Origin: Pelobacter sp. UBA6093
Lineage (GTDB): Bacteria; Desulfobacterota; Desulfuromonadia; Desulfuromonadales; Syntrophotaleaceae
Assembly: GCA_002435955.1 (NCBI GenBank)
Contig: DIWZ01000041.1
Span: 33,820 to 86,235, forward strand
Length of the DNA: 52,416 bases
Reading direction: 5' to 3'
Shown: positions 40,607-49,519 of the stretch, piece by piece
Layout: each line of letters begins with the position of its first letter
Numbering within the stretch: the stretch's first letter is position 1
Notes under the pieces: model-generated
Told to the model about the DNA's origin: nothing
The model's database searches: none
The model's input: the letters and a program-made list of their open reading frames with translations, nothing else
Program-made: the position numbers and the translations under genes

Positions 40607-43588
40607 ATGGCCTGGAGAGTAGAAGTCGGACTGAAAGAAGGTATTCGTGATGCGCGCGGCGAACGCGTCAAACGCGAAATTCACGAACACCTTGGAATCG
40701 CATTGGACCAGGTAAAGACAATCGATGTCTACACGATCGATGCGGACCTGTCCCAACAAGTGGTCGAGGCAGCCGCCCAGGGGCCCTTTTCGGACCCGGT
40801 GATTCAAAACTATGCCATCAATCGCCCCTTGGCCAGCCAATTCGATGTCCTTATCGAAGTCGGCTTCCGTCCGGGTGTCACCGACAACGTCGGCCGCACA
40901 TCCCGCGAAGCCCTCCAGTACCTTGTCGGTCACCCGCTGGATGCCCATGAAGGCGTCTTCACTTCGGTACAGTATCTGTTGACGGGCCGCATCGATGAGG
41001 ACACTGCCGAACGCATTGCCGCAGGTTTTCTTGGCAACAGCCTGATTCAGCGCTGGACCATCATCCCGGGAGCGGATTTCAACCGAAATACCGGCGTGCC
41101 GGTAACGGTGCCCCGCGTGGTTTCAACGGCCGAACCGAAGGTCCTGGAAATCGACCTGAACGTCTCCGACGAGGAACTGATGCGCATCAGCCGCGAAGGC
41201 GTACTGGCCCTCAACCTTGAGGAAATGAAGGTTATCCAGGCCTTTGCCAACGATCCTCAAAATCAGGCTGAACGCATCAAGGTAGGACTCACCGCCGGGC
41301 TGACCGATGTGGAACTGGAAGCCTTGGCCCAGACCTGGAGCGAACACTGCAAGCATAAGATTTTCTCGGCCAAAATTAACTACGACGACGGCACCGGTCA
41401 TACCGAAACCATCGATTCCCTGTTCAAAACCTTCATCGTCGGCGTTACCCGAGACGTACGCGCAGCCAAGGGCAAGGATGATTTCTGTCTGTCGGTGTTC
41501 AAGGACAACGCCGGGGTTATTCGCTTCAACGACGACTGGAGCCTGGTCTTCAAGGTCGAAACCCACAATTCCCCCAGCGCCCTGGATCCTTACGGCGGAG
41601 CGCTGACCGGCATCGTCGGCGTCAACCGCGATCCTTTCGGAACCGGCATGGGCGCACGGCTGATTTTCAATACCGACGTCTTCTGCTTCGCCTCGCCTTT
41701 TTACAAGGAACCGCTGCCGCCGCGCCTGTTGCACCCGCGCCGGATTTTTGAAGGCGTCGTCGAAGGGGTTGAACATGGCGGCAACAAAAGCGGCGTCCCC
41801 ACGGTCAACGGTTCCATCGTCTTCGACGACCGCTTTGCCGGCAAGCCGCTGGTATACTGCGGCACCGCCGCGCTGATGCCGGCCAAGCTTCACGGCAAGC
41901 CCGGACACGTCAAACTGGCCCGGGTGGGCGATCACATCTTGATGGTGGGCGGCCGCATCGGCAAGGACGGTATCCACGGCGCAACCTTCTCTTCCGAAGA
42001 GTTGCATGAAGGATCCCCGGCCACTGCGGTACAGATCGGCGACCCCATCACCCAGAAGCGCATGTTCGACTTTTTGATCATTGCCCGCGACCGCGGCCTG
42101 TACAACTCCATTACCGACAACGGCGCCGGCGGCCTGTCGTCGTCGGTCGGCGAGATGGCCGAGGATACTGGTGGTTTCGAGTTGCACCTGGATCGCGCGC
42201 CGCTGAAATATTCCGGCCTGCAGCCCTGGGAGATCCTCATCTCCGAAGCCCAGGAACGCATGACCGTGGCGGTTCCCGACGATAAGGTTGAGGCATTCAT
42301 CGCCCTGGCCAAAGAGATGGACGTGGAAGCTACCGACCTCGGCGTTTTCAACGATTCCGGATACTACCATTGCCTGTATAAAGGCAAAACGGTCACCTAC
42401 CTGCCTATGGAATTCTTGCACCAGGGAGTGCCGCAACTCAACCTGCAGGCCCGCTGGGAAGAACGCGAGTTCCAGGAGCCGGAATTCAGCCAGCCGCTCG
42501 ACATGAACGCGACCCTGCGCCACATGCTGGCGCGGCTGAACATCTGTTCCAAGGAGAGCGTGGTACGTCGTTACGATCACGAGGTTCAGGCCGGCACGGT
42601 ACTCAAGCCGCTGGTCGGGGTGGCCAATGACGGTCCTGCCGATGCTGCCATGATCCGCCCGCTGCCCGACTCCTTTGAAGGGATCGTGGTGGCGCACGGC
42701 ATCACCCCGAGTTACAGCGACATCGACACCTATCACATGATGGCCTGCGCCATCGACGAGGGGCTGCGCAACTACGTGGCGGTGGGCGGCAACATTGACC
42801 ATGTCGCAGGTCTCGACAACTTCTGCTGGTGCGACCCGGTGCAAAGCGAAAGGACCCCGGACGGAGAATACAAGGCCGCCCAGTTGGTTCGTGCCAACAA
42901 AGCTCTGTATGAATATTGCCTGGCATTCGGGGTTCCGCTGATCTCGGGCAAGGACTCCATGAAAAACGACTACCAGATCGGCAATACCAAAATTTCCATT
43001 CCGCCGACGGTGTTGTTCTCGGTCATCGGCAAGGTCGACGACATTCGCAAGGGTGTTACCATGGACGCCAAGCGCCCCGGCGACCTGGTTTACCTGCTCG
43101 GCACCACCCGTAACGAACTGGGCGCCTCGGAATACTACGACATGCTCGGGCACCTGGGTAAAAACGTCCCCAAAGTCGATGCCGCCTCCGCACTGCAACG
43201 TTACCGCAGCGTAAATCAGGCCCAGAAGCTTGGCCTGATGGCAAGCTGTCACGACCTGTCCGACGGCGGCCTGGGTGTGGCCCTTGCGGAAACAGCCTTT
43301 GCCGGCGGTCTCGGCATGCACGTCGACCTGGGCAAGGTCAAATGCAACGAAGTGCTGCGCGAAGATGCTGTCCTGTTTTCCGAATCGGCCAGTCGCCTGC
43401 TGGTCACGGTGCGGCCCGACAACCAAGCGGCCTTTGAAGAACTGTTTGCCGGACAGGACCTCTGTTTGCTCGGCAGCGTAACCGAGGACAAGGAACTGCG
43501 CATCATCGGCCTCGGCGGTGCAATCCTGGTACGGGCCCATATCGATGATCTCAAAGAGGCGTGGCAGGCGCCGTTAAGGGAGATGTAA
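40607..43588 (+). CDS. purL: Phosphoribosylformylglycinamidine synthase (PurS-PurL fusion type)
   Basis: A 993-residue enzyme for the fourth step of purine synthesis (FGAR to FGAM, with ATP and glutamine-derived ammonia). Residues about 1-170 form a PurS-like tandem domain, followed by the PurL ATPase core with QTWSEHCKHKIFSAKI, FKVETHNSPSALDPYGGA, the linker ITDNGAGGLSSSVGEMAED and a second half ending in SCHDLSDGGLGVALAE. The glutaminase is separate (purQ, starting 3 bp later), as in other PurS/PurL-fused systems of this group. AGGAG precedes the ATG at 6-base spacing; a structured leader lies just upstream. Confidence 0.96.
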   Translation: MAWRVEVGLKEGIRDARGERVKREIHEHLGIALDQVKTIDVYTIDADLSQQVVEAAAQGPFSDPVIQNYAINRPLASQFDVLIEVGFRPGVTDNVGRTSREALQYLVGHPLDAHEGVFTSVQYLLTGRIDEDTAERIAAGFLGNSLIQRWTIIPGADFNRNTGVPVTVPRVVSTAEPKVLEIDLNVSDEELMRISREGVLALNLEEMKVIQAFANDPQNQAERIKVGLTAGLTDVELEALAQTWSEHCKHKIFSAKINYDDGTGHTETIDSLFKTFIVGVTRDVRAAKGKDDFCLSVFKDNAGVIRFNDDWSLVFKVETHNSPSALDPYGGALTGIVGVNRDPFGTGMGARLIFNTDVFCFASPFYKEPLPPRLLHPRRIFEGVVEGVEHGGNKSGVPTVNGSIVFDDRFAGKPLVYCGTAALMPAKLHGKPGHVKLARVGDHILMVGGRIGKDGIHGATFSSEELHEGSPATAVQIGDPITQKRMFDFLIIARDRGLYNSITDNGAGGLSSSVGEMAEDTGGFELHLDRAPLKYSGLQPWEILISEAQERMTVAVPDDKVEAFIALAKEMDVEATDLGVFNDSGYYHCLYKGKTVTYLPMEFLHQGVPQLNLQARWEEREFQEPEFSQPLDMNATLRHMLARLNICSKESVVRRYDHEVQAGTVLKPLVGVANDGPADAAMIRPLPDSFEGIVVAHGITPSYSDIDTYHMMACAIDEGLRNYVAVGGNIDHVAGLDNFCWCDPVQSERTPDGEYKAAQLVRANKALYEYCLAFGVPLISGKDSMKNDYQIGNTKISIPPTVLFSVIGKVDDIRKGVTMDAKRPGDLVYLLGTTRNELGASEYYDMLGHLGKNVPKVDAASALQRYRSVNQAQKLGLMASCHDLSDGGLGVALAETAFAGGLGMHVDLGKVKCNEVLREDAVLFSESASRLLVTVRPDNQAAFEELFAGQDLCLLGSVTEDKELRIIGLGGAILVRAHIDDLKEAWQAPLREM

Positions 43589-43591
43589 GCT

Positions 43592-44419
43592 ATGTCCAAA
43601 CAAGTACGTGCCATCGTTATCGCCGGCAACGGTACCAACTGCGAGAGGGAGACGGCGCATGCCATCCGTCTGGGCGGTGCCGAGGTGGTCGATATCGTCC
43701 ATATTTCCGAATTGCTCAGCGGCCGTGTGCAACTGCAGGGTTACCACTTCCTCAATCTGGCCGGCGGTTTTCTTGACGGGGACGACCTTGGCAGCGCCAA
43801 AGCCGGTGCCAACCGTCTGTTACATGCGCCCATAAAAGACAGCGAAGAGCATCTGAGCGAACACCTGCGCAAGTTCATTGCTGACGGCAAACTCATCATG
43901 GGAGTCTGCAACGGTTTCCAGTTGATGGTCAAAATGGGGCTGCTGCCGGCACTGGGGAAGGATTTTTCCCAGACTACCACCCTTACCTTCAACGATAATG
44001 GTCGTTTTGAGGATCGCTGGGTCTATCTCAAAGCCGACCCTGCTTCGCCGTGCATTTTCACTCGCGGTCTCGACGGCATTACCCTGCCGGTGCGGCACGG
44101 CGAGGGCAAACTGGTTGTCGACAGCGATGCCACCCTGGCAACCATCGAGGAGAAGCATCTGGGGGTTCTAAAATACTGCCTGCCCGATTACAGCGCAACC
44201 ACTCAGGATTATCCTCTCAATCCCAACGGTTCCACTGCGGCGATTGCCGGCCTCTGCGACGAAACGGGCCGCCTGTTCGGCCTCATGCCTCATCCCGAAG
44301 CCTATGTCCACCGGACACATCATCCCCGCTGGACTCGGGAGGAAGATTTACCGGAGGAAGGCATGGGACTGTGGTTATATCAGAACGCGGTGCGCTTTAT
44401 CCGCGACGAACTTCTCTAG
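43592..44419 (+). CDS. purQ: Phosphoribosylformylglycinamidine synthase glutaminase subunit PurQ
   Basis: A 275-residue class I glutamine amidotransferase supplying ammonia to PurL. Catalytic Cys in IMGVCNGFQLM, and the His/Glu pair in LMPHPEAYVHR. It is slightly longer than Bacillus-type PurQ (about 227 residues), resembling the C-terminal amidotransferase of the large PurL. The ATG lies 3 bp after the purL stop, with GGGAG upstream, so the subunits are made together. Confidence 0.96.
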   Translation: MSKQVRAIVIAGNGTNCERETAHAIRLGGAEVVDIVHISELLSGRVQLQGYHFLNLAGGFLDGDDLGSAKAGANRLLHAPIKDSEEHLSEHLRKFIADGKLIMGVCNGFQLMVKMGLLPALGKDFSQTTTLTFNDNGRFEDRWVYLKADPASPCIFTRGLDGITLPVRHGEGKLVVDSDATLATIEEKHLGVLKYCLPDYSATTQDYPLNPNGSTAAIAGLCDETGRLFGLMPHPEAYVHRTHHPRWTREEDLPEEGMGLWLYQNAVRFIRDELL

Positions 44420-44421
44420 GA

Positions 44422-44455
44422 AAGAGCCCATTCGATACATCTCGAATGGGCTCTT
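44422..44455 (+). terminator. Strong hairpin after purQ
   Basis: A perfect 14-bp stem (AAGAGCCCATTCGA and complement, loop TACATC) begins 2 bases after the purQ stop. No T-run follows on the plus strand, so it may be an mRNA-stabilising stem rather than a terminator. Confidence 0.55.
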
Positions 44456-44508
44456 CACCAATGAACGTATGGCAGTGGCACTGTCGGTGACTCCGATAAA
44501 AAAATCCC

Positions 44509-44538
44509 CTGACTCTGAATTCGGGGTTATGGTATATT
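44509..44538 (+). promoter_or_regulatory. Possible purF promoter
   Basis: CTGACT (44509-44514), an 18-bp spacer and TATATT (44533-44538), about 70 bp before the purF start. A CGCGCA/TGCGCG hairpin lies in the leader. Confidence 0.4.
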
Positions 44539-44609
44539 GAAAAACTATGGTAACCGCGCAATTCTGCGCGACTATCCAAACAGCATCAAGCGGGGAGCTC
44601 TACAGTCTT

Positions 44610-46016
44610 ATGTTTGATAAATTCGAGGATGAGTGCGGCGTATTCGGCATCTATAACCATCCGGAAGCCGCCAACATGACCTATCTGGGGCTCTACGCCC
44701 TGCAGCATCGCGGACAGGAAAGCTGCGGCATTTCCGCTTCGGACGGCATGCGCCTGCGAACCCATCTTGGCAGCGGCCTGGTCGCGGATGTTTTCAAGGA
44801 CGATGAAATATTCAAAAAACTGTCGGGCAGCGCAGCTATAGGCCACGTTCGATATTCCACCGCGGGTGGCGACAGTATTCGCAACTGCCAGCCCATCGCG
44901 GTCGATTACGCCCGTGGCAGCATCGCAGTGGCGCACAACGGCAACCTGGTCAATGCCCGGGAGGTACGCAGCGCCCTGGAGGAAAAAGGTTCCATTTTCT
45001 CCACCACCGCCGACACGGAAGTCATCATACACCTCTTGGCGCGTGCCCAAAGCGACTCCCTGCCCGACCGGATCGCGGAGGCCCTGCGCCAGGTCCGTGG
45101 TGCATATAGCCTGGTGTTTCTGACCGAAACTCGCATGGTGGCGGTACGCGATCCTCACGGTTTCAGACCTCTGGTCCTCGGCGAAGTGGATGGCACTTAC
45201 GTCGTTGCATCGGAAACCTGCGCCCTGGATCTTATCGAAGCCAGGTACGTGCGTGAAATCGAACCTGGTGAAATGGTGGTATTCGACAAAAACGGCATGA
45301 CCTCCTACCGGCCTTTTGAAGAGCGTACCCCATCGCCCTGCATCTTTGAATTTGTTTATTTTGCACGCCCGGACAGCACCTTGTTCGGACAGCAGGTTTA
45401 TCAGGTTCGCAAGGGTTTCGGTCGCCAATTGGCCCGAGAACATCAGGTCGAAGCCGATGTCGTCATCCCCATCCCCGACTCGGGCGTCCCGGCAGCCATC
45501 GGCTACGCCGAAGAATCCGGAATCCCTTTCGAGATGGGCCTGATCCGCAACCACTACATCGGTCGAACCTTCATCGAGCCGCAACAATCGATTCGCCACT
45601 TCGGCGTGAAGATCAAGCTCAACGCCATTCGTGAGGTCCTGGAAGGCAAACGTGTTGTGGTTATTGACGACTCGGTAGTACGCGGCACCACCTCCCGCAA
45701 AATCATCAAAATGATACGTAACGCCGGTGCCAAGGAAGTGCACATGCGGGTATCCTCGCCGCCGACCGCTTTCCCTTGTTTCTACGGCATCGACACGCCA
45801 ACCCGCAAGGAACTGATTGCCTCGTCGCACACCAACGAGGAGATCTGCCGTTACATTACAGCCGACACCCTCGGGTACCTGTCCCTGGAAGGCATGCTCG
45901 AAATTGCCGGGGCTCCCAAAGGAGCTACCGGGCACTATTGCGAAGCCTGCTTCAGTGGCAACTACCCGGTCAAGTTTCCGCGCATGAAATCGGATGACCA
46001 GCTCGGTCTGTTCTGA
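44610..46016 (+). CDS. purF: Amidophosphoribosyltransferase
   Basis: A 468-residue enzyme for the first committed step of purine synthesis (PRPP plus glutamine to phosphoribosylamine). The N-terminal propeptide MFDKFEDE would be removed to expose the nucleophile Cys9 (CGVFGIY). The PRPP-binding VVVIDDSVVRGTT motif is present. Cysteines in SPCIF, FPCFYG and CEACFSG correspond to the four ligands of the structural 4Fe-4S cluster of the Bacillus-type enzyme. The longest frame starts at 44547; 44610 gives the usual short propeptide, although its GGGGAG site is 12 bases away. Confidence 0.95.
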   Translation: MFDKFEDECGVFGIYNHPEAANMTYLGLYALQHRGQESCGISASDGMRLRTHLGSGLVADVFKDDEIFKKLSGSAAIGHVRYSTAGGDSIRNCQPIAVDYARGSIAVAHNGNLVNAREVRSALEEKGSIFSTTADTEVIIHLLARAQSDSLPDRIAEALRQVRGAYSLVFLTETRMVAVRDPHGFRPLVLGEVDGTYVVASETCALDLIEARYVREIEPGEMVVFDKNGMTSYRPFEERTPSPCIFEFVYFARPDSTLFGQQVYQVRKGFGRQLAREHQVEADVVIPIPDSGVPAAIGYAEESGIPFEMGLIRNHYIGRTFIEPQQSIRHFGVKIKLNAIREVLEGKRVVVIDDSVVRGTTSRKIIKMIRNAGAKEVHMRVSSPPTAFPCFYGIDTPTRKELIASSHTNEEICRYITADTLGYLSLEGMLEIAGAPKGATGHYCEACFSGNYPVKFPRMKSDDQLGLF

Positions 46017-46217
46017 GACACCTTGGGCGCGGTGGCGGGTTCAAGCCACTGTCCGATACAGCGGATAACTTTCAGAAAAAAAATCCGCGCAGGAAGCGAC
46101 AACACGAAAATCATCCCGACCGACATCAGCGGGAGGAAGTTACTTTAACGGTAGCCCCTTCTGCTCTGTGGCCAGCCGTGTGATGACTTGAATTGTTACC
46201 ATAAAGGAGACTTGGTT

Positions 46218-46775
46218 TTGACCAGTGATCGTGCAGAACTTAAAGCCATTATTCGTCAGATGTCCTACGAAGAGCGGGAAGTCACCCTGGCCTCAGGACG
46301 CAAAAGCAACTTCTATTTCGACGGAAAACAGACCACTCTTCATCCGCGCGGCGCCATGCTGGTCGGCAAAGCGGTGCTGGAGGAGTTGAAGCATTTTCCC
46401 GCGCCCATCGATGGGGTTGGCGGCCTGACTTTGGGGGCCGACCCCATAGCCACTGCCGCAGCTCTGGTAAGCTCCATGGGTGACACGCCGATCCCGGCGT
46501 TTATCATCCGCAAGGAGCCCAAGGGGCACGGCACCGGCCAATGGCTGGAAGGCCGCAAAAACCTGCGCCCCGGCGCGCGGGTGGTGATTGTGGAGGACGT
46601 CCTCACCACGGGCGGTTCGGCACTCAAAGCCGTCGATCGCGCCCGCGAAGAGGGGCTGGAAGTATTGGGCATCATTACCCTGGTCGATCGCCAGGAAGGG
46701 GGCCGGGAAATCGTCGAGGCCGCCGGCCTGCAGCTGCGTTCCATCTTTACCAAAAGTGAAATTGTCGCGGACTGA
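46218..46775 (+). CDS. pyrE: Orotate phosphoribosyltransferase
   Basis: A 185-residue enzyme converting orotate and PRPP to orotidine 5'-phosphate in pyrimidine synthesis. The PRPP motif VVIVEDVLTTGGSA, the SGRKSNFYFDGKQTTLHP segment and GLTLGADP are typical. The ATG at 46188 lies upstream of a clear AAGGAG; the TTG at 46218, 8 bases after that site, is the likely start. It ends at a strong terminator. Confidence 0.95.
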   Translation: MTSDRAELKAIIRQMSYEEREVTLASGRKSNFYFDGKQTTLHPRGAMLVGKAVLEELKHFPAPIDGVGGLTLGADPIATAAALVSSMGDTPIPAFIIRKEPKGHGTGQWLEGRKNLRPGARVVIVEDVLTTGGSALKAVDRAREEGLEVLGIITLVDRQEGGREIVEAAGLQLRSIFTKSEIVAD

Positions 46776-46809
46776 TCACAACCAAACTCCGCTTCGCTGA
46801 AAAATCCTT

Positions 46810-46840
46810 AAAAAGGGAAAGCCGGTGGCTTTCCCTTTTT
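46810..46840 (+). terminator. Rho-independent terminator after pyrE
   Basis: A perfect 14-bp stem (AAAAAGGGAAAGCC and complement, loop GGT) followed by Ts. Confidence 0.93.
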
Positions 46841-47078
46841 TATTGCCGTGCCAGCATCTATTACCCTTCCTCAAGAAAATTCATCCATATCACCAGGATG
46901 CTTCCTGCGATCAAACCTACTGTTTTTATAATTAATTGACCTGCATTTTTGATTGTGTTAATTCTTCGCCTCCTGATCCGATCGCCTCATTGTCGGCACG
47001 AAGACAGATTCAGTTCTTATTGAATGAGGTCAAACACTTGATAGATGCCTGTTTTTATCAATATCAAAGGAGAGGAAG

Positions 47079-47597
47079 ATGAATCTTTCAGCGCGCCACT
47101 CCCGTCTGCAGGTAACGGTCGGCGGCAGCGACTTCGCGGCGCTCGGCCTGTCCGGCCGGGAGGAACTCAACTGGGCATGGGCGGCGAAGAGGACTGCCCC
47201 TACACCAACACCGCCATCCTCATTCCCCGCGAAGCCCCTTGGCGCCCCGAACTCGCAGAGGTGCCCGAACTGCCCCAGATCACTTGTTTAACAACTTGAC
47301 TGCGCTCCCTCTTACCTGGCCCGGGAGATCGTCGGGGAGCAGGGTCTGGTCGTTGCGATGGAGATCGACCCTTTGACCCTGGCCTGTGCAGAGGATAATC
47401 TAAAGAAGACGGGCTATCGCGACCTGATGCTGATCCGTGAGTGCGGCGGGCTGGGATACCCGGAGCAGGCTCCCTACGACCGCATCTGCCTGACGGCGAC
47501 TTGCGTGGATATTCCCCCCGCCCCTGCTGGAGCAGCTCAAGCCGGGCGGAAGGCTTATCGCGCCGGTCAGGGCGGGAGGCGTGCAGAACCTTATCCT
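47079..47597 (+). pseudogene. Decayed methyltransferase gene (PCMT-like) and unidentified N-terminal part
   Basis: From 47079 (ATG after AGGAG) a frame encodes MNLSARHSRLQVTVGGSDF and breaks near 47175, where a second frame continues GMGGEEDCPYTNTAILIP to about 47290. From about 47311 a third piece reads YLAREIVGEQGLVVAMEIDP...DNLKKTGYRDLML...APYDRICLTATCVDIPP, which is the SAM-binding core of a protein-L-isoaspartate methyltransferase-like protein. A frameshift at the C-run near 47513 moves the rest (LLEQLKPGGRLIAPV) to another frame, and a family A repeat ends it. Frameshifts plus truncation indicate a pseudogene. The first part may come from a different gene. The 230 bp before it (46845-47078) hold no solid gene. 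Confidence 0.65.
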
Positions 47598-47661
47598 AGG
47601 AGCTTGTCGGACTATCCATGAGCCGGCTGCAAATTCGGCCCGGATAGTCCGACAGACTCCT
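47598..47661 (+). repeat. Family A palindromic repeat, copy 4
   Basis: A 64-bp element with 20-bp inverted ends (AGGAGCTTGTCGGACTATCC and near-complement); flanking CT/AG extends the palindrome slightly. It interrupts the remnant of the methyltransferase reading frame and lies 85 bp before dinB. Confidence 0.92.
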
Positions 47662-47746
47662 AGTGGAGAAAAAAACCCGAAGGGGTCGCCAAAAAGGTGC
47701 TCTGCCAGGTCTTGTACGTGGCCCTGCGGGGCCGATACGGAAAATA

Positions 47747-48784
47747 ATGGACCGACTCGTGCTCCACATCGACATGGATGCTTTTTTTGCCGCCGTGGAA
47801 CTGCTCCGCCACCCCGAACTCAAAGGAAGGCCGGTGGTCGTCGGCGGCAGCGGTGATCCCACGCAGCGGGGAGTCGTCTCCACTGCTTCGTATGAAGCAC
47901 GCCGATTCGGCATCCATTCCGCCATGCCCTTGCGCACCGCCTTGCAGCTCTGTCCCCAGGCTGTTTTTCTGCCGGTGGACTACCGGACCTACGAAAAGAT
48001 CTCGAAACGGATCAAGGCGCTGCTGCGGGAGTTTTCCCCTCTGATGGAAAACGTGGGCATCGATGAAGCCTTTCTCGACATTTCCCCTCTGCGCCGGTCA
48101 CCGGAGGAACTCGCCCGGGCGATCAAGGCGAGCATCCTTGCGGAAACAGGCCTGACCTGCTCCATCGGCATCGCCCCCAACAAGCTGCTGGCCAAGCTGG
48201 CCTCGGATATGGACAAACCCGGCGGCCTCACCATCCTTGGCGAAAATGATGTCGCGAGCCGGATCTGGCCCTTGGCGGTACGCCGGTTGTGGGGCGTCGG
48301 GCCCAAAACGGAGGAGCGCCTTGCGGCCATGGGGATAGCCACCATCGGCGATCTGGCCACGGTGCCGCTGGTAACCCTCATCGCCTGGTTTGGCCGATCT
48401 CACGGGGCCTGGTTGCATCAGGCCGCCCGAGGGGTCGACCAAAGCCCGCTGGTTCCCCACCGGGAACCCAAATCCTTGAGCCGCGAGACCACGTTTCAGC
48501 AAGATACCCGGAACCTGGAGTTTCTGACCGACGTCCTGCTCTGCCTGATCCAAGATGTCGCGGACCGCCTGCAGAAGCAGGGCTACCGTTGCCGGACCGT
48601 GACCGTGAAGCTGCGTTACGCCGATTTCGAGACCCACCTGCACGCCGTCACCCTGGAACGTCCCACCGCGGATCCGGAAACCATCCGCCAGGCGGCCCGG
48701 TGCTGTCTGGCCCGCTTCCCTCTGGGGAAAAAGGTGCGCCTGATCGGGGTGCGGCTGAGTGGGTTGGCCAAGGGAAGGCACTAA
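47747..48784 (+). CDS. dinB: DNA polymerase IV (Y family)
   Basis: A 345-residue translesion polymerase. Metal-binding Asp9 (HIDMDAFFAAVE) and Asp106-Glu107 (NVGIDEAFLD) are present, with the family SYEARRFGIHSAMPL, SIGIAPNKLLAKLASDMDKPGG and the helix-hairpin-helix WGVGPKTEERLAAMG. The C-terminal little-finger domain is complete; no obvious beta-clamp motif (QLxLF) is seen at the end. A GTG at 47663 would add 28 residues that start in the repeat edge; the ATG at 47747 gives the standard start although its ribosome binding site is weak. No LexA box recognised. Confidence 0.95.
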   Translation: MDRLVLHIDMDAFFAAVELLRHPELKGRPVVVGGSGDPTQRGVVSTASYEARRFGIHSAMPLRTALQLCPQAVFLPVDYRTYEKISKRIKALLREFSPLMENVGIDEAFLDISPLRRSPEELARAIKASILAETGLTCSIGIAPNKLLAKLASDMDKPGGLTILGENDVASRIWPLAVRRLWGVGPKTEERLAAMGIATIGDLATVPLVTLIAWFGRSHGAWLHQAARGVDQSPLVPHREPKSLSRETTFQQDTRNLEFLTDVLLCLIQDVADRLQKQGYRCRTVTVKLRYADFETHLHAVTLERPTADPETIRQAARCCLARFPLGKKVRLIGVRLSGLAKGRH

Positions 48785-48891
48785 ATTTGATGGCATCGTA
48801 AAATTGAGCTGAGCCGCCCCCATTGGCCGCCTGAAATAAGATCGGGATCGAAATAGCTATCGAAATAGGTATGGAACATTAAAAATAAGAT

Positions 48892-48932
48892 AAAAAAGAA
48901 GGGGAAAGCCGATGGCTTTCCCCTTCTTTTTT
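48892..48932. terminator. Bidirectional terminator between dinB and the small minus-strand gene
   Basis: A perfect 19-base-arm inverted repeat (AAAAAAGAAGGGGAAAGCC and complement, loop GAT) with A- and T-runs on its sides. Confidence 0.93.
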
Positions 48933-48987
48933 CCCCTTAAATGTATGATAGTGAACTTTTTGCGAAAGCATCAATGTATGGCGCTCG

Positions 48988-49194
48988 TTATTCTTCCGGA
49001 ATCTTGAACACCGCCAAGACACCGGGCAGCGCCTCAAGCTCCTGCTTATTAAGTTGTGAGGTTTCGCCAATGACGCCGATGATAACCCGATTGGCCCCGG
49101 TCGACTGGTGAAAATCGTAATCACGTTCTACCAGATACTGTTTGAGATGGCCAAGGTCCTGCTCTGTGGCCGTTGACCTCATAATGACCAGCAT
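48988..49194 (-). CDS. Free-standing DAHP-synthase-type ferredoxin-like regulatory domain
   Basis: A 68-residue protein resembling only the N-terminal ferredoxin-like domain found on AroF/AroG-type (type I beta) 3-deoxy-D-arabino-heptulosonate 7-phosphate synthases: MLVIMRSTATEQDLGHLKQY, a short beta segment, VIGVIGETS and LEALPGVLAVFKIPEE. In the full enzyme this domain mediates feedback inhibition. Here the catalytic barrel is absent. The gene starts 3 bp after the chorismate mutase stop, so the two are translated together and may control or bind an aromatic-pathway enzyme (inference). Confidence 0.75.
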   Translation of the reverse strand: MLVIMRSTATEQDLGHLKQYLVERDYDFHQSTGANRVIIGVIGETSQLNKQELEALPGVLAVFKIPEE

Positions 49195-49197
49195 CGC

Positions 49198-49470
49198 CTA
49201 CTCCCCTTTCGTTCGAATACGCTCCAACCGCCTGGTTTCATCGATAACGCGCTCGTACAACCGTACAATGGCACCATTATCGAGAGGACCGGGATTGGAT
49301 GCCTGCATGCGATCAAAGATATTCTGTTCCCGATTGGGATCATAAACGGCACGCCCTTCGGTTTTTTTAATTTCCCCGATGGCCAGGGCCAAAGCGGCCC
49401 GACGGTTGAATATCTTCAACAATTCATCGTCCAGAGCATCGATTTGCTCTCTTATTTCATCAATAGTCAA
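49198..49470 (-). CDS. Chorismate mutase (AroQ class)
   Basis: A 90-residue all-helical AroQ-fold chorismate mutase converting chorismate to prephenate for Phe and Tyr synthesis. In the AroQ pattern, Arg7 (EIREQIDALD), Arg24 (FNRRAALA), Lys35 (GEIKK) and the later DPNREQNIFDRM and VIDETRRLE segments match expected active-site positions. The open frame runs to 49665 through a family B repeat, but a TTG at 49470 has GGGAG at 6-base spacing and gives the usual length. The extra N-terminal residues from the repeat are unlikely to be real, though an ATG at 49527 cannot be excluded. Coupled to the small downstream gene. Confidence 0.85.
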   Translation of the reverse strand: MTIDEIREQIDALDDELLKIFNRRAALALAIGEIKKTEGRAVYDPNREQNIFDRMQASNPGPLDNGAIVRLYERVIDETRRLERIRTKGE

Positions 49471-49519
49471 ACCCAACTCCCGATGGTTAGTATCCGTCCA
49501 AAACTCCAGAGGGTAACTG

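Noticed and set aside
41123..43540. An 805-codon open frame antisense to purL
   Set aside because: It is a shadow frame of a GC-rich gene with strong codon bias; its product shows no family features and purL is certain.
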